A model generated the notes under the pieces. The model searched no databases and was not told where the DNA came from. It worked only from the letters and a program-made list of their open reading frames with translations. Below, one piece after another: positions 7,689 through 16,991 of a DNA stretch of 43,776 bases. Origin of the DNA: Gammaproteobacteria bacterium MedPE (GTDB lineage: Bacteria; Pseudomonadota; Gammaproteobacteria; Enterobacterales; Psychrobiaceae); contig MPDF01000013.1 of assembly GCA_001874365.1 (NCBI GenBank), positions 1-43,776 of the forward strand, read 5' to 3'. The translations under genes and the position numbers were made by a program. The stretch's first letter is position 1, and each line of letters opens with the position of its first letter.

Positions 7689-9232
7689 GTAATGTACTTA
7701 TCGCCAGTATCAAAGCAGACTTTAAACAACGAGTTCGTCAATCAAGCTTTGTTATTACCTTATTAGTAATGGCTTTGCTTACCGTGTTATTTTTTCCTGC
7801 ACCCAGTGCCGAATATCAAACATTAGTCATTAATGGTTATCGCGGAATATACAATAGCGCTTGGATAGGAATTTGTCTTGCGAGTCTGAATATCACGTTG
7901 TTGCCCATTATCTGTTTCTATCTCGTGAAAAACACCATAAATAACGATCGACGATTACTCGTGTCTGAGTTAATTGCCGCGACTCCCGTCAGTAAAACTC
8001 ATTACCTTTTTTCTAAATGGTTGGTAAGTGTCATTGTTTTAAGTGCCGTAATGATGGTGATGATGACGATAAGCGTACTGATGCAACTCTATTTTGGTGA
8101 GGCATACGCCATTGATCTATGGCAGATTATCTGGCCTCAACTGGTATTTGTATTCCCGCTATTGTTAGCCATTGCGTCAATTGCTTTATTTTTTGAAACC
8201 GTTCCATGGCTTCGTGGTGGACTTGGCAATGTAGCCTACTTTTTTATCTGGGTAACAACGCTGGTCAAACTTATTGCATCAGGCAGTGGTATATCCGTGA
8301 TTCACGCACAAATTCAACGAGATATTGCAACGTTGTATCCAGAAACAGCGTTAGATTCTAGTATTAGTATTGGTACCAGCCTTTCAGAAAACGAAGTTTT
8401 AACCTTTGTTTGGCATGGCGCAACAATATCGTCAGAAATATTTATCGATGTATTGCCTATTACGCTTAGCAGTGTTCTTTTCTTAATAGTAGCCATTATT
8501 CTGTTTGATCGCTTTACGCATAGTGGCGCAGCGGTTAGTAAAACATCTAACCACTTTATTGATAAAAAATTGTCGTTATTAGGCGCGTCTTTTGATGTGA
8601 TTTTTAAGAAAATGACTAACATTAGTACGTTTACTCGCCAAGTTAGACTTGAACTATTATTGTTAATAAAAGGGTTATCTAAATACTGGTATATAGTCAT
8701 TATTGGCCTTAATATCGCTCAAATTTTTGTGCCATTAGCAACACTCAACCAAGCTATTATTCCGCTAAGTTGGCTAATGTGTGTACTGATTTTGTCCCCT
8801 ATTGGTGTACGCTCGCACCTCAATAATACAGATTCCCTATTGAGCTATTGTAATTTTTCCATCAATAAACAGGCATTGAGCGTTATCTCAGCGGCAATAT
8901 TACTACTATTGCTAACAACATCTGGTGGGCTTATTAGGCTGTTGGTAACTGGCGAATTACTGATCGTTGCTCAAATGTTCATTGCAACGTTCTTTATCAG
9001 CGTACTTGCTTTTACTTGCGCCAGCCTTACTAAAACGAATCGAACATTCGAAGTTATTTACCCTGCATTGTGGTATTTAGGGCCATTGCATGCATCACTC
9101 TATTTAGACTATTTTGGGGTCAATAGCCAATTAAGCTGGCAAGCGAACATACCAATTTACTTCCTTGGCATTGCAATCTTGCTCTTTGTTATCGGATTAT
9201 TTAAGTCTCATCGTAATTATGCGGTTAGCTAA
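7685..9232 (+). CDS. ABC-2 type exporter, membrane permease
   Basis: A 515-residue polytopic inner-membrane protein with roughly a dozen hydrophobic segments, for example near 20-40, 60-80, 110-135, 150-170, 185-200 and 255-275, and further groups between 330 and 510. The arrangement looks like two tandem six-helix halves, as in larger ABC-2 permeases. It starts inside the stop of the ATPase gene (ATGA overlap) and so is its partner. Its own stop codon lies in the left arm of a hairpin element (9229-9291). The transported substrate cannot be inferred. Confidence 0.85.
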   Translation: MSNVLIASIKADFKQRVRQSSFVITLLVMALLTVLFFPAPSAEYQTLVINGYRGIYNSAWIGICLASLNITLLPIICFYLVKNTINNDRRLLVSELIAATPVSKTHYLFSKWLVSVIVLSAVMMVMMTISVLMQLYFGEAYAIDLWQIIWPQLVFVFPLLLAIASIALFFETVPWLRGGLGNVAYFFIWVTTLVKLIASGSGISVIHAQIQRDIATLYPETALDSSISIGTSLSENEVLTFVWHGATISSEIFIDVLPITLSSVLFLIVAIILFDRFTHSGAAVSKTSNHFIDKKLSLLGASFDVIFKKMTNISTFTRQVRLELLLLIKGLSKYWYIVIIGLNIAQIFVPLATLNQAIIPLSWLMCVLILSPIGVRSHLNNTDSLLSYCNFSINKQALSVISAAILLLLLTTSGGLIRLLVTGELLIVAQMFIATFFISVLAFTCASLTKTNRTFEVIYPALWYLGPLHASLYLDYFGVNSQLSWQANIPIYFLGIAILLFVIGLFKSHRNYAVS

Positions 9233-9291
9233 GGTCTAATAAACGTTTTAGATTAAACTTTGGACAATCGACAAAGATCAACAGACCTTAG
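9229..9291. repeat. Copy 2 of the AAAGATCAACAG hairpin element
   Basis: Left arm CTAAGGTCT (9229-9237) pairs perfectly with right arm AGACCTTAG (9283-9291) across 45 bases. The conserved 12-mer AAAGATCAACAG is at 9273-9284 and runs into the right arm. It sits between the ABC permease and ettA; the left arm overlaps the permease stop codon. It resembles copy 3 at 16885-16929 but its arms have a different sequence, so pairing is kept while bases change. Confidence 0.65.
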
Positions 9292-9353
9292 TACCTTGTT
9301 GCGATAAATTTGTTTACACTAGGGCCATTGAAAAACACTATTTAGGACACTCA

Positions 9354-11018
9354 ATGGCTCAATTCATTTATTCAATGAATCGCGTTGGTAAAGTAGTACC
9401 GCCAAAGCGACACATCCTCAAAGACATTTCTCTTAGCTTTTTTCCTGGCGCAAAAATCGGCGTACTCGGTTTAAATGGCGCTGGTAAGTCAACGCTATTA
9501 AAAATCATGGCTGGTTTAGACACTGAAATTGAAGGTGAAGCACGCCCACTTGCTGATATTCGAATTGGCTACTTACCACAAGAGCCTGTACTTGATGAGC
9601 AGCAAACGGTTCGAGAAGCTGTTGAAGAAGCCTTCAAAGAGGTTAAAAATGCACTGACTCGTCTTGATCAAGTATATGCGGAATACGCTGAGGAAGGCGC
9701 TGATTTCGATGCGTTAGCAAAAGAGCAAGGCGAACTTGAAGCACTCATTCAAGCAACCGATGGCCATAATCTGGAACATGCTCTTGAGCGCGCGGCTGAC
9801 GCACTGCGTTTGCCGGAATGGGACCAAAAAATTCAGGTACTGTCCGGTGGTGAGCGTCGCCGTGTTGCATTATGTCGTTTGTTGTTAGAAAAACCAGATA
9901 TGCTGCTACTTGATGAACCAACTAACCACTTGGATGCTGAATCAGTCGCTTGGTTAGAGCGCTTCTTACACGACTATGCGGGAACTGTTGTGGCGATTAC
10001 CCATGACCGTTATTTCTTAGACAACGTAGCAGGCTGGATTTTAGAGCTAGACCGCGGCCAAGGTATTCCATGGGAAGGTAACTACTCAAGCTGGTTAGAG
10101 CAAAAAGACGAGCGTTTAGCTCAAGAGAAATCATCAGAAAAAGCACGTCAAAAATCAATTGCTAAAGAATTGGAATGGGTTCGTTCTAATCCTAAAGCAC
10201 GCCAAGCCAAAAGTAAGTCACGTATGGCGCGATTTGAGGAGCTTAACAACAATGACTACCAAGCGCGTAATGAGACTAATGAATTATTCATTCCACCAGG
10301 ACCTCGCCTAGGAGACAAAGTCTTAGATATCACTAATCTATCGAAATCATTTGACGGCCGTGTGCTAATCGATGATTTAAACCTTAGCATCCCTAAAGGT
10401 GCAATCGTGGGTATTGTTGGTGCTAATGGTGCAGGTAAATCGACGTTATTTAAAATGATCACTGGTTCAGAGCAACCAACTTCTGGTGAAATCACCTTAG
10501 GTGATACTGTTGTTGCAGCAAGTGTTGACCAGTTCAGAGATGACATGAACGAAAATAACACGGTATTCCAGGAGATCGCTGAAGATCAAGATATTCTAAC
10601 GGTTGGTAATATTCAGATCCCTTCGCGTGCCTATGTTGGTCGTTTTAACTTTAAAGGCAGCGACCAGCAAAAGCGAATTGGTGAACTCTCTGGTGGTGAA
10701 CGAAACCGCGTTCACTTAGCTAAGCTTCTCAAGGCTGGCGGCAACATGTTGCTACTTGATGAGCCAACCAATGATTTAGATGTTGAAACATTACGTGCTC
10801 TTGAAGATGCATTATTAGAGTTCCCTGGTTGTGCCATGGTTATTTCCCATGACCGTTGGTTCCTTGATCGTATTGCCACACATATCATCGATTACCGTGA
10901 TGAAGGGAAAATCAATTTCTTCGAAGGTGCCTACTCTGATTATGAGAAATGGTTGAAAGAGGAACTTGGAGAAGCAGCCGTTAATCCACACCGTATTAAG
11001 TACAAGCGTATTTCTTAA
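9354..11018 (+). CDS. ettA: Energy-dependent translational throttle protein EttA (ABC-F)
   Basis: A 554-residue soluble ABC-F ATPase with two nucleotide-binding domains and no membrane segment. Domain 1 has GLNGAGKST and LSGGERRRVALCRLLL with LLLDEPTNHLD; domain 2 has GANGAGKST and LSGGERNRVHLAKLL with LLLDEPTNDLD. The P-site-tRNA-interaction linker lies between them (about 245-320) and contains the basic NPKARQAKSKSRMARFEEL segment. Length and motifs match E. coli EttA, which binds the ribosomal E site and gates entry into elongation according to ATP/ADP ratio. The ATG is preceded by TTAGGACAC. It is monocistronic, with a terminator after it. Confidence 0.97.
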   Translation: MAQFIYSMNRVGKVVPPKRHILKDISLSFFPGAKIGVLGLNGAGKSTLLKIMAGLDTEIEGEARPLADIRIGYLPQEPVLDEQQTVREAVEEAFKEVKNALTRLDQVYAEYAEEGADFDALAKEQGELEALIQATDGHNLEHALERAADALRLPEWDQKIQVLSGGERRRVALCRLLLEKPDMLLLDEPTNHLDAESVAWLERFLHDYAGTVVAITHDRYFLDNVAGWILELDRGQGIPWEGNYSSWLEQKDERLAQEKSSEKARQKSIAKELEWVRSNPKARQAKSKSRMARFEELNNNDYQARNETNELFIPPGPRLGDKVLDITNLSKSFDGRVLIDDLNLSIPKGAIVGIVGANGAGKSTLFKMITGSEQPTSGEITLGDTVVAASVDQFRDDMNENNTVFQEIAEDQDILTVGNIQIPSRAYVGRFNFKGSDQQKRIGELSGGERNRVHLAKLLKAGGNMLLLDEPTNDLDVETLRALEDALLEFPGCAMVISHDRWFLDRIATHIIDYRDEGKINFFEGAYSDYEKWLKEELGEAAVNPHRIKYKRIS

Positions 11019-11032
11019 ATACAGCGTCTGAG

Positions 11033-11069
11033 AAAGCGGTCAAATGATTATTCATTTGGCCGCTTTTTT
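11033..11069 (+). terminator. Rho-independent terminator after ettA
   Basis: A 14-bp stem with one G-T pair (11033-11046 and 11053-11066), a 6-base loop and a T run directly after it. It begins 15 bases after the ettA stop codon. Confidence 0.9.
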
Positions 11070-11160
11070 ATTTATATGTTAAGACGATAGATTTGCTTTC
11101 ATTCAATTGAACAGCTAACTTAATAATTAATTCTATTTCATCGTAGGTGGTGAGGTTACT

Positions 11161-11514
11161 ATGCAAGATAAACGTATTTTTCAACGTGTCTTATTTAGTC
11201 ATGACGCAAAATTGCTGTGTAATGGCGAAAGTCATATCGTTCAAGTGCTGGATTTATCGATGCATGGATTTTTGTGCACTAAACCAAACACGCTTGATGT
11301 TAGCCTTAACGATGAAACAACCTTGATTTTAACCCTTGAACAAGGGCGAAAAATTGTTATGGAATCCACCGTCGTTCACATTGATAATTCACACCTTGGT
11401 ATGAGCAGTCATCACATCGATATTGACAGCATCAGTGAACTAAAACGACTCATACAACTTAACCTTGCCAATGACGACTTGCTTAACCGCGAGCTTGATA
11501 TGTTAGCGCGATAG
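11161..11514 (+). CDS. Small single-domain PilZ protein
   Basis: A 117-residue cytoplasmic protein made of one PilZ domain. The c-di-GMP-binding signature is complete: RxxxR at residues 5-9 (RIFQR) and DxSxxG at 31-36 (DLSMHG). It should act as a c-di-GMP-responsive adaptor; its partner is unknown. The ribosome site is in GGTGGTGAGGTTACT just before the ATG. It is convergent with radA, 45 bases away, with no obvious hairpin between. Together with the EAL-GGDEF protein and the large PilZ protein nearby it makes this region rich in c-di-GMP components, although they are not in one operon. Confidence 0.88.
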   Translation: MQDKRIFQRVLFSHDAKLLCNGESHIVQVLDLSMHGFLCTKPNTLDVSLNDETTLILTLEQGRKIVMESTVVHIDNSHLGMSSHHIDIDSISELKRLIQLNLANDDLLNRELDMLAR

Positions 11515-11559
11515 GTAAATAACAAAAATAAAAAAGGCCAATAGTTATTTAACGCAATA

Positions 11560-12975
11560 TTAAGATGCCTGTCGGCGTCCTACTTCCATTGCCTGGCCTA
11601 AATCACTAACTTTCTCTACAGGAATAAACGCAATCCCTTGATGATTAGTGAGCTCCTTGCTGTAATTCTTCTTCGGTAGAATAATGGTTTTAAAACCATT
11701 TAACACGGCTTCTTCAACACGTTCTACACCATTTCTTACAGGCCTTACTTCACCATTAAGTCCCACTTCTCCAAATGCAATAGTGTCATTAGGAAATACA
11801 ATTTCTTGGTGAGATGACATCAACGACATAACCAGCGGTAAATCACAACCAACATCTCTCGTTAAATTAACACCACCAACCACATTGGCATATATATCTT
11901 TAAAACCGATCATCACGCCCATTCGCGTCCGCATAATTGCCAGCAGCATATTTAATCGTTTGTAGTCGATGCCAATAACACCGCGTTCAGGTTTTTCTGA
12001 CGTGCTGTCACTCACTAATCCTTGCATATTGACCAGCAGAGTTCTGTTGTCTTCGCTGTACGCATAAGCCATGTTACCTGTGGCTTCAACGCCACTGTGT
12101 TCTAAGTAAATAGCACTCGGGTTAGTCACATCTTTTAAGCCGTCGGCCATCATCGCAAAGGTACCAATCACATTAATGCCGCCATAACGATTCTTATTAG
12201 GTTTCATGGTTCGGTATTTGGCATCAATTTCCGTTTCTAATTTAAATGCACCATCGATGATGTGACTTAATGTCTGCGGACCAGCAAAAGAACCATCTTT
12301 CGTTTCATGGCCTACTAAAAATACCGAAATGCCATCTGCTTTTGCTTTACGCGTAAGAAACGCAGCACTTTCTTTAACTTGAGTCACACTACCAGGGCTG
12401 TTATCCAATGACGGTAAAAAGGCGGTTTGAATAGAATCAACAATCAAAAACTTGATGCTCAAGCGGTCACACTCAGCGGCGATTTCATCGACATCGCCAG
12501 AGGTCATAATATTCACATTGTCAATATTGAGACCCAATCGTACACCGCGAGCTTTAACCTGCTCTGCACTTTCTTCACCAGTGACATACAGCGTTGGCAT
12601 TGACTGCGATACGAAACAAGCCGTTTGAATTAAAATGGTACTTTTACCAGCACCCGGGGATCCAGAAAGTAAGTTGACCGAGCCGTACGCCGTGCCCCCC
12701 CCCATGAGTCGATCAAGCACCTTAGAGCCAGAGCTAAATCGCGCGACTTCAGAATCTTGTACGTCAGATAACTTTTTAGATTGCGCACTTGCCGCGCCAG
12801 CATACCCAGAACGGGCAGTCGTTTTAGTGCTATGAGTTGCTTGAGTTGGACTTTTAGCTGCTTTAAATTCAACAATAGTGTTCCATTGACCACATTCACT
12901 ACATTGCCCCTGCCAGCGTGGATATCCATCAAATCCACAATCTGAACACATATATGACTTTTTCTCTTTAGCCAT
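11560..12975 (-). CDS. radA: DNA repair protein RadA (Sms)
   Basis: A 471-residue protein when started at 12975 (MAKEKKSYMCSDCG), which matches the family; a frame extension of 11 codons upstream is not needed. It has a C4 zinc finger (CSDCG then CSECG, about 9-27), a RecA-like ATPase with GSPGAGKST, the KNRYG motif (usual KNRFG) and a C-terminal Lon-protease-like domain ending in GQAMEVGRR. RadA is a DnaB-type helicase that drives branch migration in recombination. A run of nine G on the coding strand (12695-12703) encodes Met-Gly-Gly-Gly just before the ATPase core and is a possible slippage site. It is divergent from the large PilZ gene. Confidence 0.96.
   Translation of the reverse strand: MAKEKKSYMCSDCGFDGYPRWQGQCSECGQWNTIVEFKAAKSPTQATHSTKTTARSGYAGAASAQSKKLSDVQDSEVARFSSGSKVLDRLMGGGTAYGSVNLLSGSPGAGKSTILIQTACFVSQSMPTLYVTGEESAEQVKARGVRLGLNIDNVNIMTSGDVDEIAAECDRLSIKFLIVDSIQTAFLPSLDNSPGSVTQVKESAAFLTRKAKADGISVFLVGHETKDGSFAGPQTLSHIIDGAFKLETEIDAKYRTMKPNKNRYGGINVIGTFAMMADGLKDVTNPSAIYLEHSGVEATGNMAYAYSEDNRTLLVNMQGLVSDSTSEKPERGVIGIDYKRLNMLLAIMRTRMGVMIGFKDIYANVVGGVNLTRDVGCDLPLVMSLMSSHQEIVFPNDTIAFGEVGLNGEVRPVRNGVERVEEAVLNGFKTIILPKKNYSKELTNHQGIAFIPVEKVSDLGQAMEVGRRQAS
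12695..12703. repeat. Nine-base homopolymer (C9 / G9) inside radA
   Basis: Nine consecutive C on the plus strand (G on the coding strand), spanning the end of an ATG codon and most of three Gly codons. The radA frame is intact through it. Long G/C runs are unusual in this AT-rich window. Confidence 0.9.
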
Positions 12976-13266
12976 GCTTACTTTCCACTCAATTATTGTC
13001 TGTTTCACTAATACGCTCTATCATACTGTAAAGTATAATTTATTGATAAGCATTAGCTGTATTTTCTGAGTATCAAGTCCTAATTTATTGTAGAAGTATT
13101 CCCTAAAATATTCGGAAATAGTCGTTAGCCCTACTGACTTTTCGCTTAGGCATGTATATTGCTTATTTAGCTATTTCTGTGGTTTCCAATGATAATACGC
13201 CAAATTAGTGACACACTCAGCGTGGAAACAGCATTAACACCATGAAACTTGGATTTTAGTACCACT

Positions 13267-15717
13267 ATGTCTTTAGATGATGACAAAGCATTTATTAAAA
13301 AGCTGATTCCTTATTACCAAGACTCAAATTTCAATGAAAGATTTGAGCATGTAACCCGTGAGCTTTCTAAATCGCGACGCTTTTTAGTTAAAATGGAAAT
13401 TAATCGCCTCTTTAACGATTGTAATCGGGTGATCGATTTGCGCGGTCGTGTTGATGCAACTTGCTTTGAACACCCTCATGACGGCCTTGTTCATTACCTT
13501 GATGACGTTGCCCTCAATTTATTTGAAGAATCTATCTCCGTATTTGGCAAATTTACGGTGGGTGTATTTGAAGAAGTTACGAATGCGAAAAACAGTTACC
13601 GAGAAAAACAACAAAGAGAAGATGATGCACGTCGTAATGAATTAAAAAGTAGAAGCCAAGGAGCCGTGAAGGAAAAGACAAGTGAGCCTGTTGCAATTTC
13701 CGAAGAAATTGTTATTCCACCTAATTTCGCCCAAAAAGTTAGCCTAACTAATTTAAATCCGCGTATTGAAGAGCGAATAAACATACTCACACGGGTCAAA
13801 GTTAGATTAGCCAACGGCCGAACTATTCACGGTTTAACCACAAACATGTCAACTCGTGGTGCTAAAATAAAACTCAATAACACATACAAAATAGCACTTG
13901 GTGACGTACTTTATGTAGACTTTGTTGAGATAGAGCAAACTGGCGAGGAAATAGTTTCTCTTGATCTAACCTATAAAGTTATCGATGTCACCTCCAGTGG
14001 TGATCAACATTGGTTTAACCTACATAGAGTACATCAACAAGCCGATGTTGATAGTGTTTTAACCGCATTTATTAAGAAAGAACGACCATCTAGTTCTACT
14101 GATGTCGAGCACATTATAGAAGGTGTTCGTTCGCTAGGTTATCAATTCATTCACCTAAACAAAATGTCTGGATTACCAATATTTTTCGAACAGCGAGACA
14201 ATATTTATATTCCGATGTTTGCACTGAGCAATTCCGAAAACAAAAATATGCTCAGCTATTGGCAGACACACAACAATATGCTTCGTATTGCATCACTAAT
14301 CTCTCATCAGCGCATCAAACAAGCACTAGATACGGGACAACCTGACCAACCTATTTTAATATTTTGTTTTACGCATATTGCCAAAGGTCGAAAATTTTTC
14401 TATAGCGCAACTGAACAAGAATTAAAGGAAAGTGGTTTAACCGACTTGTTTATGCAATTTGGCGCGAAGAAAGAGAGTTGGAAGATTTATCAGCTTTACG
14501 TTAATGATGTAAAAGATTACGAATGGCACATGCCTGATATATTGCCACAGCATTTAATTAGCAAGGAAAAATCAACCTTAGAGCAACACAAACATTTGCT
14601 AAAACTTCATGATATCGAAATATCAGCGTATTTATTCGAAATATCAACCGGTGATGGTTTTAAACACTATCGCATGCGAAAGCCTCAAGAAACACGCATT
14701 AACTTGCTACAAAAGTTCGGCCATAAAGACGCAAAAGATGCCGGTATTAAACTCATTGAAACCAGTAATATGACAATGAGTAATCGCCGTGAGGATAGAT
14801 TTAACTATCAAACCAAGGTCAACATATTACACAAACGTAAACAGTATTCCGGCACAACGGTCGATTTTTCAGTTCATGGTATCCAAGTTAATTTAAATGA
14901 CACCTTTGAGATTCATAAAGGCGATATCCTTAAGGTCATTATCCCCATTTTTAATAAAGCAGCCAAAGAAGCTGAAGATACAGTGTTACTCTATGAAGTC
15001 ATGCGAGTTGCCAATGAAGGAAAGATCCTTAACCTTAAAATTTCAGTGACGCCTGAGACAGAGTTTGGGCCTAAGGCGGTCTACCGAATAATTAAAAGTA
15101 ATCAACATAAGCTAACAGCACAAATAGCACCGCCTGCTAATTTTACGAAATCATTAATTTTACAATATTGCCATTATCTAAGCTCATTGATTATCATGAT
15201 TTCTAAGGTGCAAAACAGCTATAAAGTTTCGCAAATAATAACGCCACCGCAACACAGTTCGTTATTCAATCTTTTTTCAGTTTTATCACCAATAGACAGT
15301 CATTGTGATATGTCACCTATTTCGCAAAATAACCTATTTAAAGAGATTTTTACCAATACGTTAAAGCAATTAATGGCAAATTCACCAGCCGCTTGTAAAG
15401 AAGTCTATATTCAGTTGATTAATGAAGGGCAAAGTTATCGCACCCTTACCCATCATTTTGATCATTTTGAAACGCCACAAGAACACTGTGAATTTATCAG
15501 TACTGCGAGTAAAGAAGGTCAACTATTCGCACTAAGAATTAGCATGAGCCGCAGTCCCAAGATGAATTACAAAACCTTCTCTCGTGAGATAATTTACGCG
15601 GCGAAACAAGCAAGTTATAAAACGCGTCAGTTGCAAGCAGAGCTTGACGCAATCATTGCCACAGCCGAGATTGTTGATATTTTACCTGAAATTAAGCAAC
15701 GCTTTAATTGTCATTAG
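13267..15717 (+). CDS. Large protein with two PilZ domains
   Basis: An 816-residue cytoplasmic protein. The first PilZ domain has RIEER at 166-170 and NMSTRG at 193-198; the second has RREDR at 507-511 and DFSVHG at 533-538, so both keep the RxxxR and [D/N]xSxxG binding residues. The N-terminal 150 residues are helical and charged. The regions between (about 270-490) and after (about 600-816) match nothing I can name. I chose the ATG at 13267 rather than a TTG six codons upstream; neither has a strong ribosome site. The 3' end overlaps the convergent serB by four bases. It is probably a c-di-GMP receptor. Similar long PilZ proteins occur in Alteromonadales, but their role is not known to me. 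Confidence 0.85.
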   Translation: MSLDDDKAFIKKLIPYYQDSNFNERFEHVTRELSKSRRFLVKMEINRLFNDCNRVIDLRGRVDATCFEHPHDGLVHYLDDVALNLFEESISVFGKFTVGVFEEVTNAKNSYREKQQREDDARRNELKSRSQGAVKEKTSEPVAISEEIVIPPNFAQKVSLTNLNPRIEERINILTRVKVRLANGRTIHGLTTNMSTRGAKIKLNNTYKIALGDVLYVDFVEIEQTGEEIVSLDLTYKVIDVTSSGDQHWFNLHRVHQQADVDSVLTAFIKKERPSSSTDVEHIIEGVRSLGYQFIHLNKMSGLPIFFEQRDNIYIPMFALSNSENKNMLSYWQTHNNMLRIASLISHQRIKQALDTGQPDQPILIFCFTHIAKGRKFFYSATEQELKESGLTDLFMQFGAKKESWKIYQLYVNDVKDYEWHMPDILPQHLISKEKSTLEQHKHLLKLHDIEISAYLFEISTGDGFKHYRMRKPQETRINLLQKFGHKDAKDAGIKLIETSNMTMSNRREDRFNYQTKVNILHKRKQYSGTTVDFSVHGIQVNLNDTFEIHKGDILKVIIPIFNKAAKEAEDTVLLYEVMRVANEGKILNLKISVTPETEFGPKAVYRIIKSNQHKLTAQIAPPANFTKSLILQYCHYLSSLIIMISKVQNSYKVSQIITPPQHSSLFNLFSVLSPIDSHCDMSPISQNNLFKEIFTNTLKQLMANSPAACKEVYIQLINEGQSYRTLTHHFDHFETPQEHCEFISTASKEGQLFALRISMSRSPKMNYKTFSREIIYAAKQASYKTRQLQAELDAIIATAEIVDILPEIKQRFNCH

Positions 15718-16760
15718 TCTGACAACAATGCAATCACGCTGCGTAAATCGCCATAATTAATAGCCACATCTGCCTGTTGTTGAACAACAGGCTTAGCGTG
15801 ATAGGCTATTCCTAATGCCGCTTTTTTCATCATTACCAAATCATTGGCGCCATCACCAATAGCAATAGTCTGTGATGGCTCAATATCATATTCTTTAGCA
15901 AGTACCTCAATCGTATCAGCTTTAACTTGGGCATCGACGATAGTACCCGCAACTTCTCCAGTTAATTTACCGTCTTCAATAACTAAGGTATTTGATACCG
16001 CAGCATCAAGCCCTAATTGCACTTTTAAGTTATCAGCAAAATATGTAAAACCACCAGAGGCAATAGCCACACGCCAGCCATGCTCTTTAAAGGATTTTGC
16101 AAGCGCAGCCATACCAGGCATCAACGGCAAATTATTAGCAATAGAATCTAATAATGAAACCTCGATGCCTTTTAATTTACTAACCCGTAAGCGCAAGCTT
16201 TCAGAGAAATCGAGTTTACCTTGCATTGCAAGTTCAGTAATCTCTGCAACTTCATCACCGACATCAGCAAGCTTCGCGATTTCATCAATACATTCAATGG
16301 TAATACTGGTCGAATCCATGTCTAAAACCACAAGTCCTGGTTTTAGCAAGGTTGGTTTAGTGTCATTACATTCAATGAGATCAACGTTATTATCGTTGCA
16401 ATACTGGTAAAGATTGGTGTTTTCCGTTGATGACAATCGTTCACTTAAACGAATAGTCAGTTTTTCAACATCAAGATGACTCGATAATAAACTGACAGTC
16501 CAATCTTGCTTTGGGAGCAGCGCAATAACACCTTCTATAACGGTTTCGCTTAACTGTTTACTTAAAAAAACAAACTGCTGAGTAACGACAGGAATTACTT
16601 TGTCGTCAGACGAAAGACTCAACCCGCCAATAGATTCATCACTCCATATGCCACGGACATTTCCTCGTGATATTTCAATCTGCGAATCAGCTAAAAAGCC
16701 CCCATTAATCAACTGAAAAATATCCTGACTATGAGTAATATAAAGTTGTTTTTGTGACAC
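15714..16760 (-). CDS. serB: Phosphoserine phosphatase SerB
   Basis: A 348-residue HAD-superfamily enzyme that dephosphorylates phosphoserine in the last step of serine synthesis. The N-terminal part (about 1-130) is a divergent ACT-like region. The catalytic core has motif I LDMDST, the substrate-binding MQGKLDFSESLRLRV segment, the ASGG motif and motif IV IAIGDGANDLVMM. The C-terminus ends in the expected VAINYGDLRSVIALL. Its stop overlaps the stop of the convergent PilZ gene. As in E. coli it is divergent from ytjB, which supports orthology. Confidence 0.96.
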   Translation of the reverse strand: MSQKQLYITHSQDIFQLINGGFLADSQIEISRGNVRGIWSDESIGGLSLSSDDKVIPVVTQQFVFLSKQLSETVIEGVIALLPKQDWTVSLLSSHLDVEKLTIRLSERLSSTENTNLYQYCNDNNVDLIECNDTKPTLLKPGLVVLDMDSTSITIECIDEIAKLADVGDEVAEITELAMQGKLDFSESLRLRVSKLKGIEVSLLDSIANNLPLMPGMAALAKSFKEHGWRVAIASGGFTYFADNLKVQLGLDAAVSNTLVIEDGKLTGEVAGTIVDAQVKADTIEVLAKEYDIEPSQTIAIGDGANDLVMMKKAALGIAYHAKPVVQQQADVAINYGDLRSVIALLSD

Positions 16761-16815
16761 GAAACCGTTCCTGATTAGCTAATTGACAACATTGTCGGTT
16801 AAACTAACAAAAATA

Positions 16816-16880
16816 ATGTCTATTGAACATGCCCAATAAGTCTGTTTTGTTTATTAGCTATTCCATTAGTTCATAGACAT
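16816..16880. repeat. Imperfect inverted repeat between serB and ytjB
   Basis: Left arm ATGTCTATTGAAC (16816-16828) pairs with GTTCATAGACAT (16869-16880) with a one-base bulge, across 40 bases. It lies immediately before the AAAGATCAACAG element at 16885, inside the divergent promoter region. It could be an operator pair or a transcribed hairpin. Confidence 0.5.
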
Positions 16881-16884
16881 CATT

Positions 16885-16929
16885 AGGGGCTATTGCACAA
16901 AATTCATTCTCAAAAGATCAACAGCCCCT
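16885..16929. repeat. Copy 3 of the AAAGATCAACAG hairpin element
   Basis: Left arm AGGGGCT (16885-16891) pairs with AGCCCCT (16923-16929) across 31 bases, with AAAGATCAACAG at 16913-16924. Read as terminal inverted repeats, the outer ends share AGGGGCT[A/G]TTG. It lies about 50 bases upstream of ytjB. Confidence 0.6.
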
Positions 16930-16991
16930 GATAAATATGCTTTAATTTAATATCAAGGAAACACCACAAGGACAGTGTGATTGGACATTCT

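Noticed and set aside
7685-9232. A link between the ABC-2 exporter and the downstream biosynthetic operon.
   Set aside because: It is more than 11 kb away, separated by housekeeping genes, and the operon has its own complete ABC exporter.
15844-16410. A 188-codon frame antisense to serB.
   Set aside because: Ser/Thr/Pro-rich shadow of the serB coding strand, which has intact catalytic motifs.
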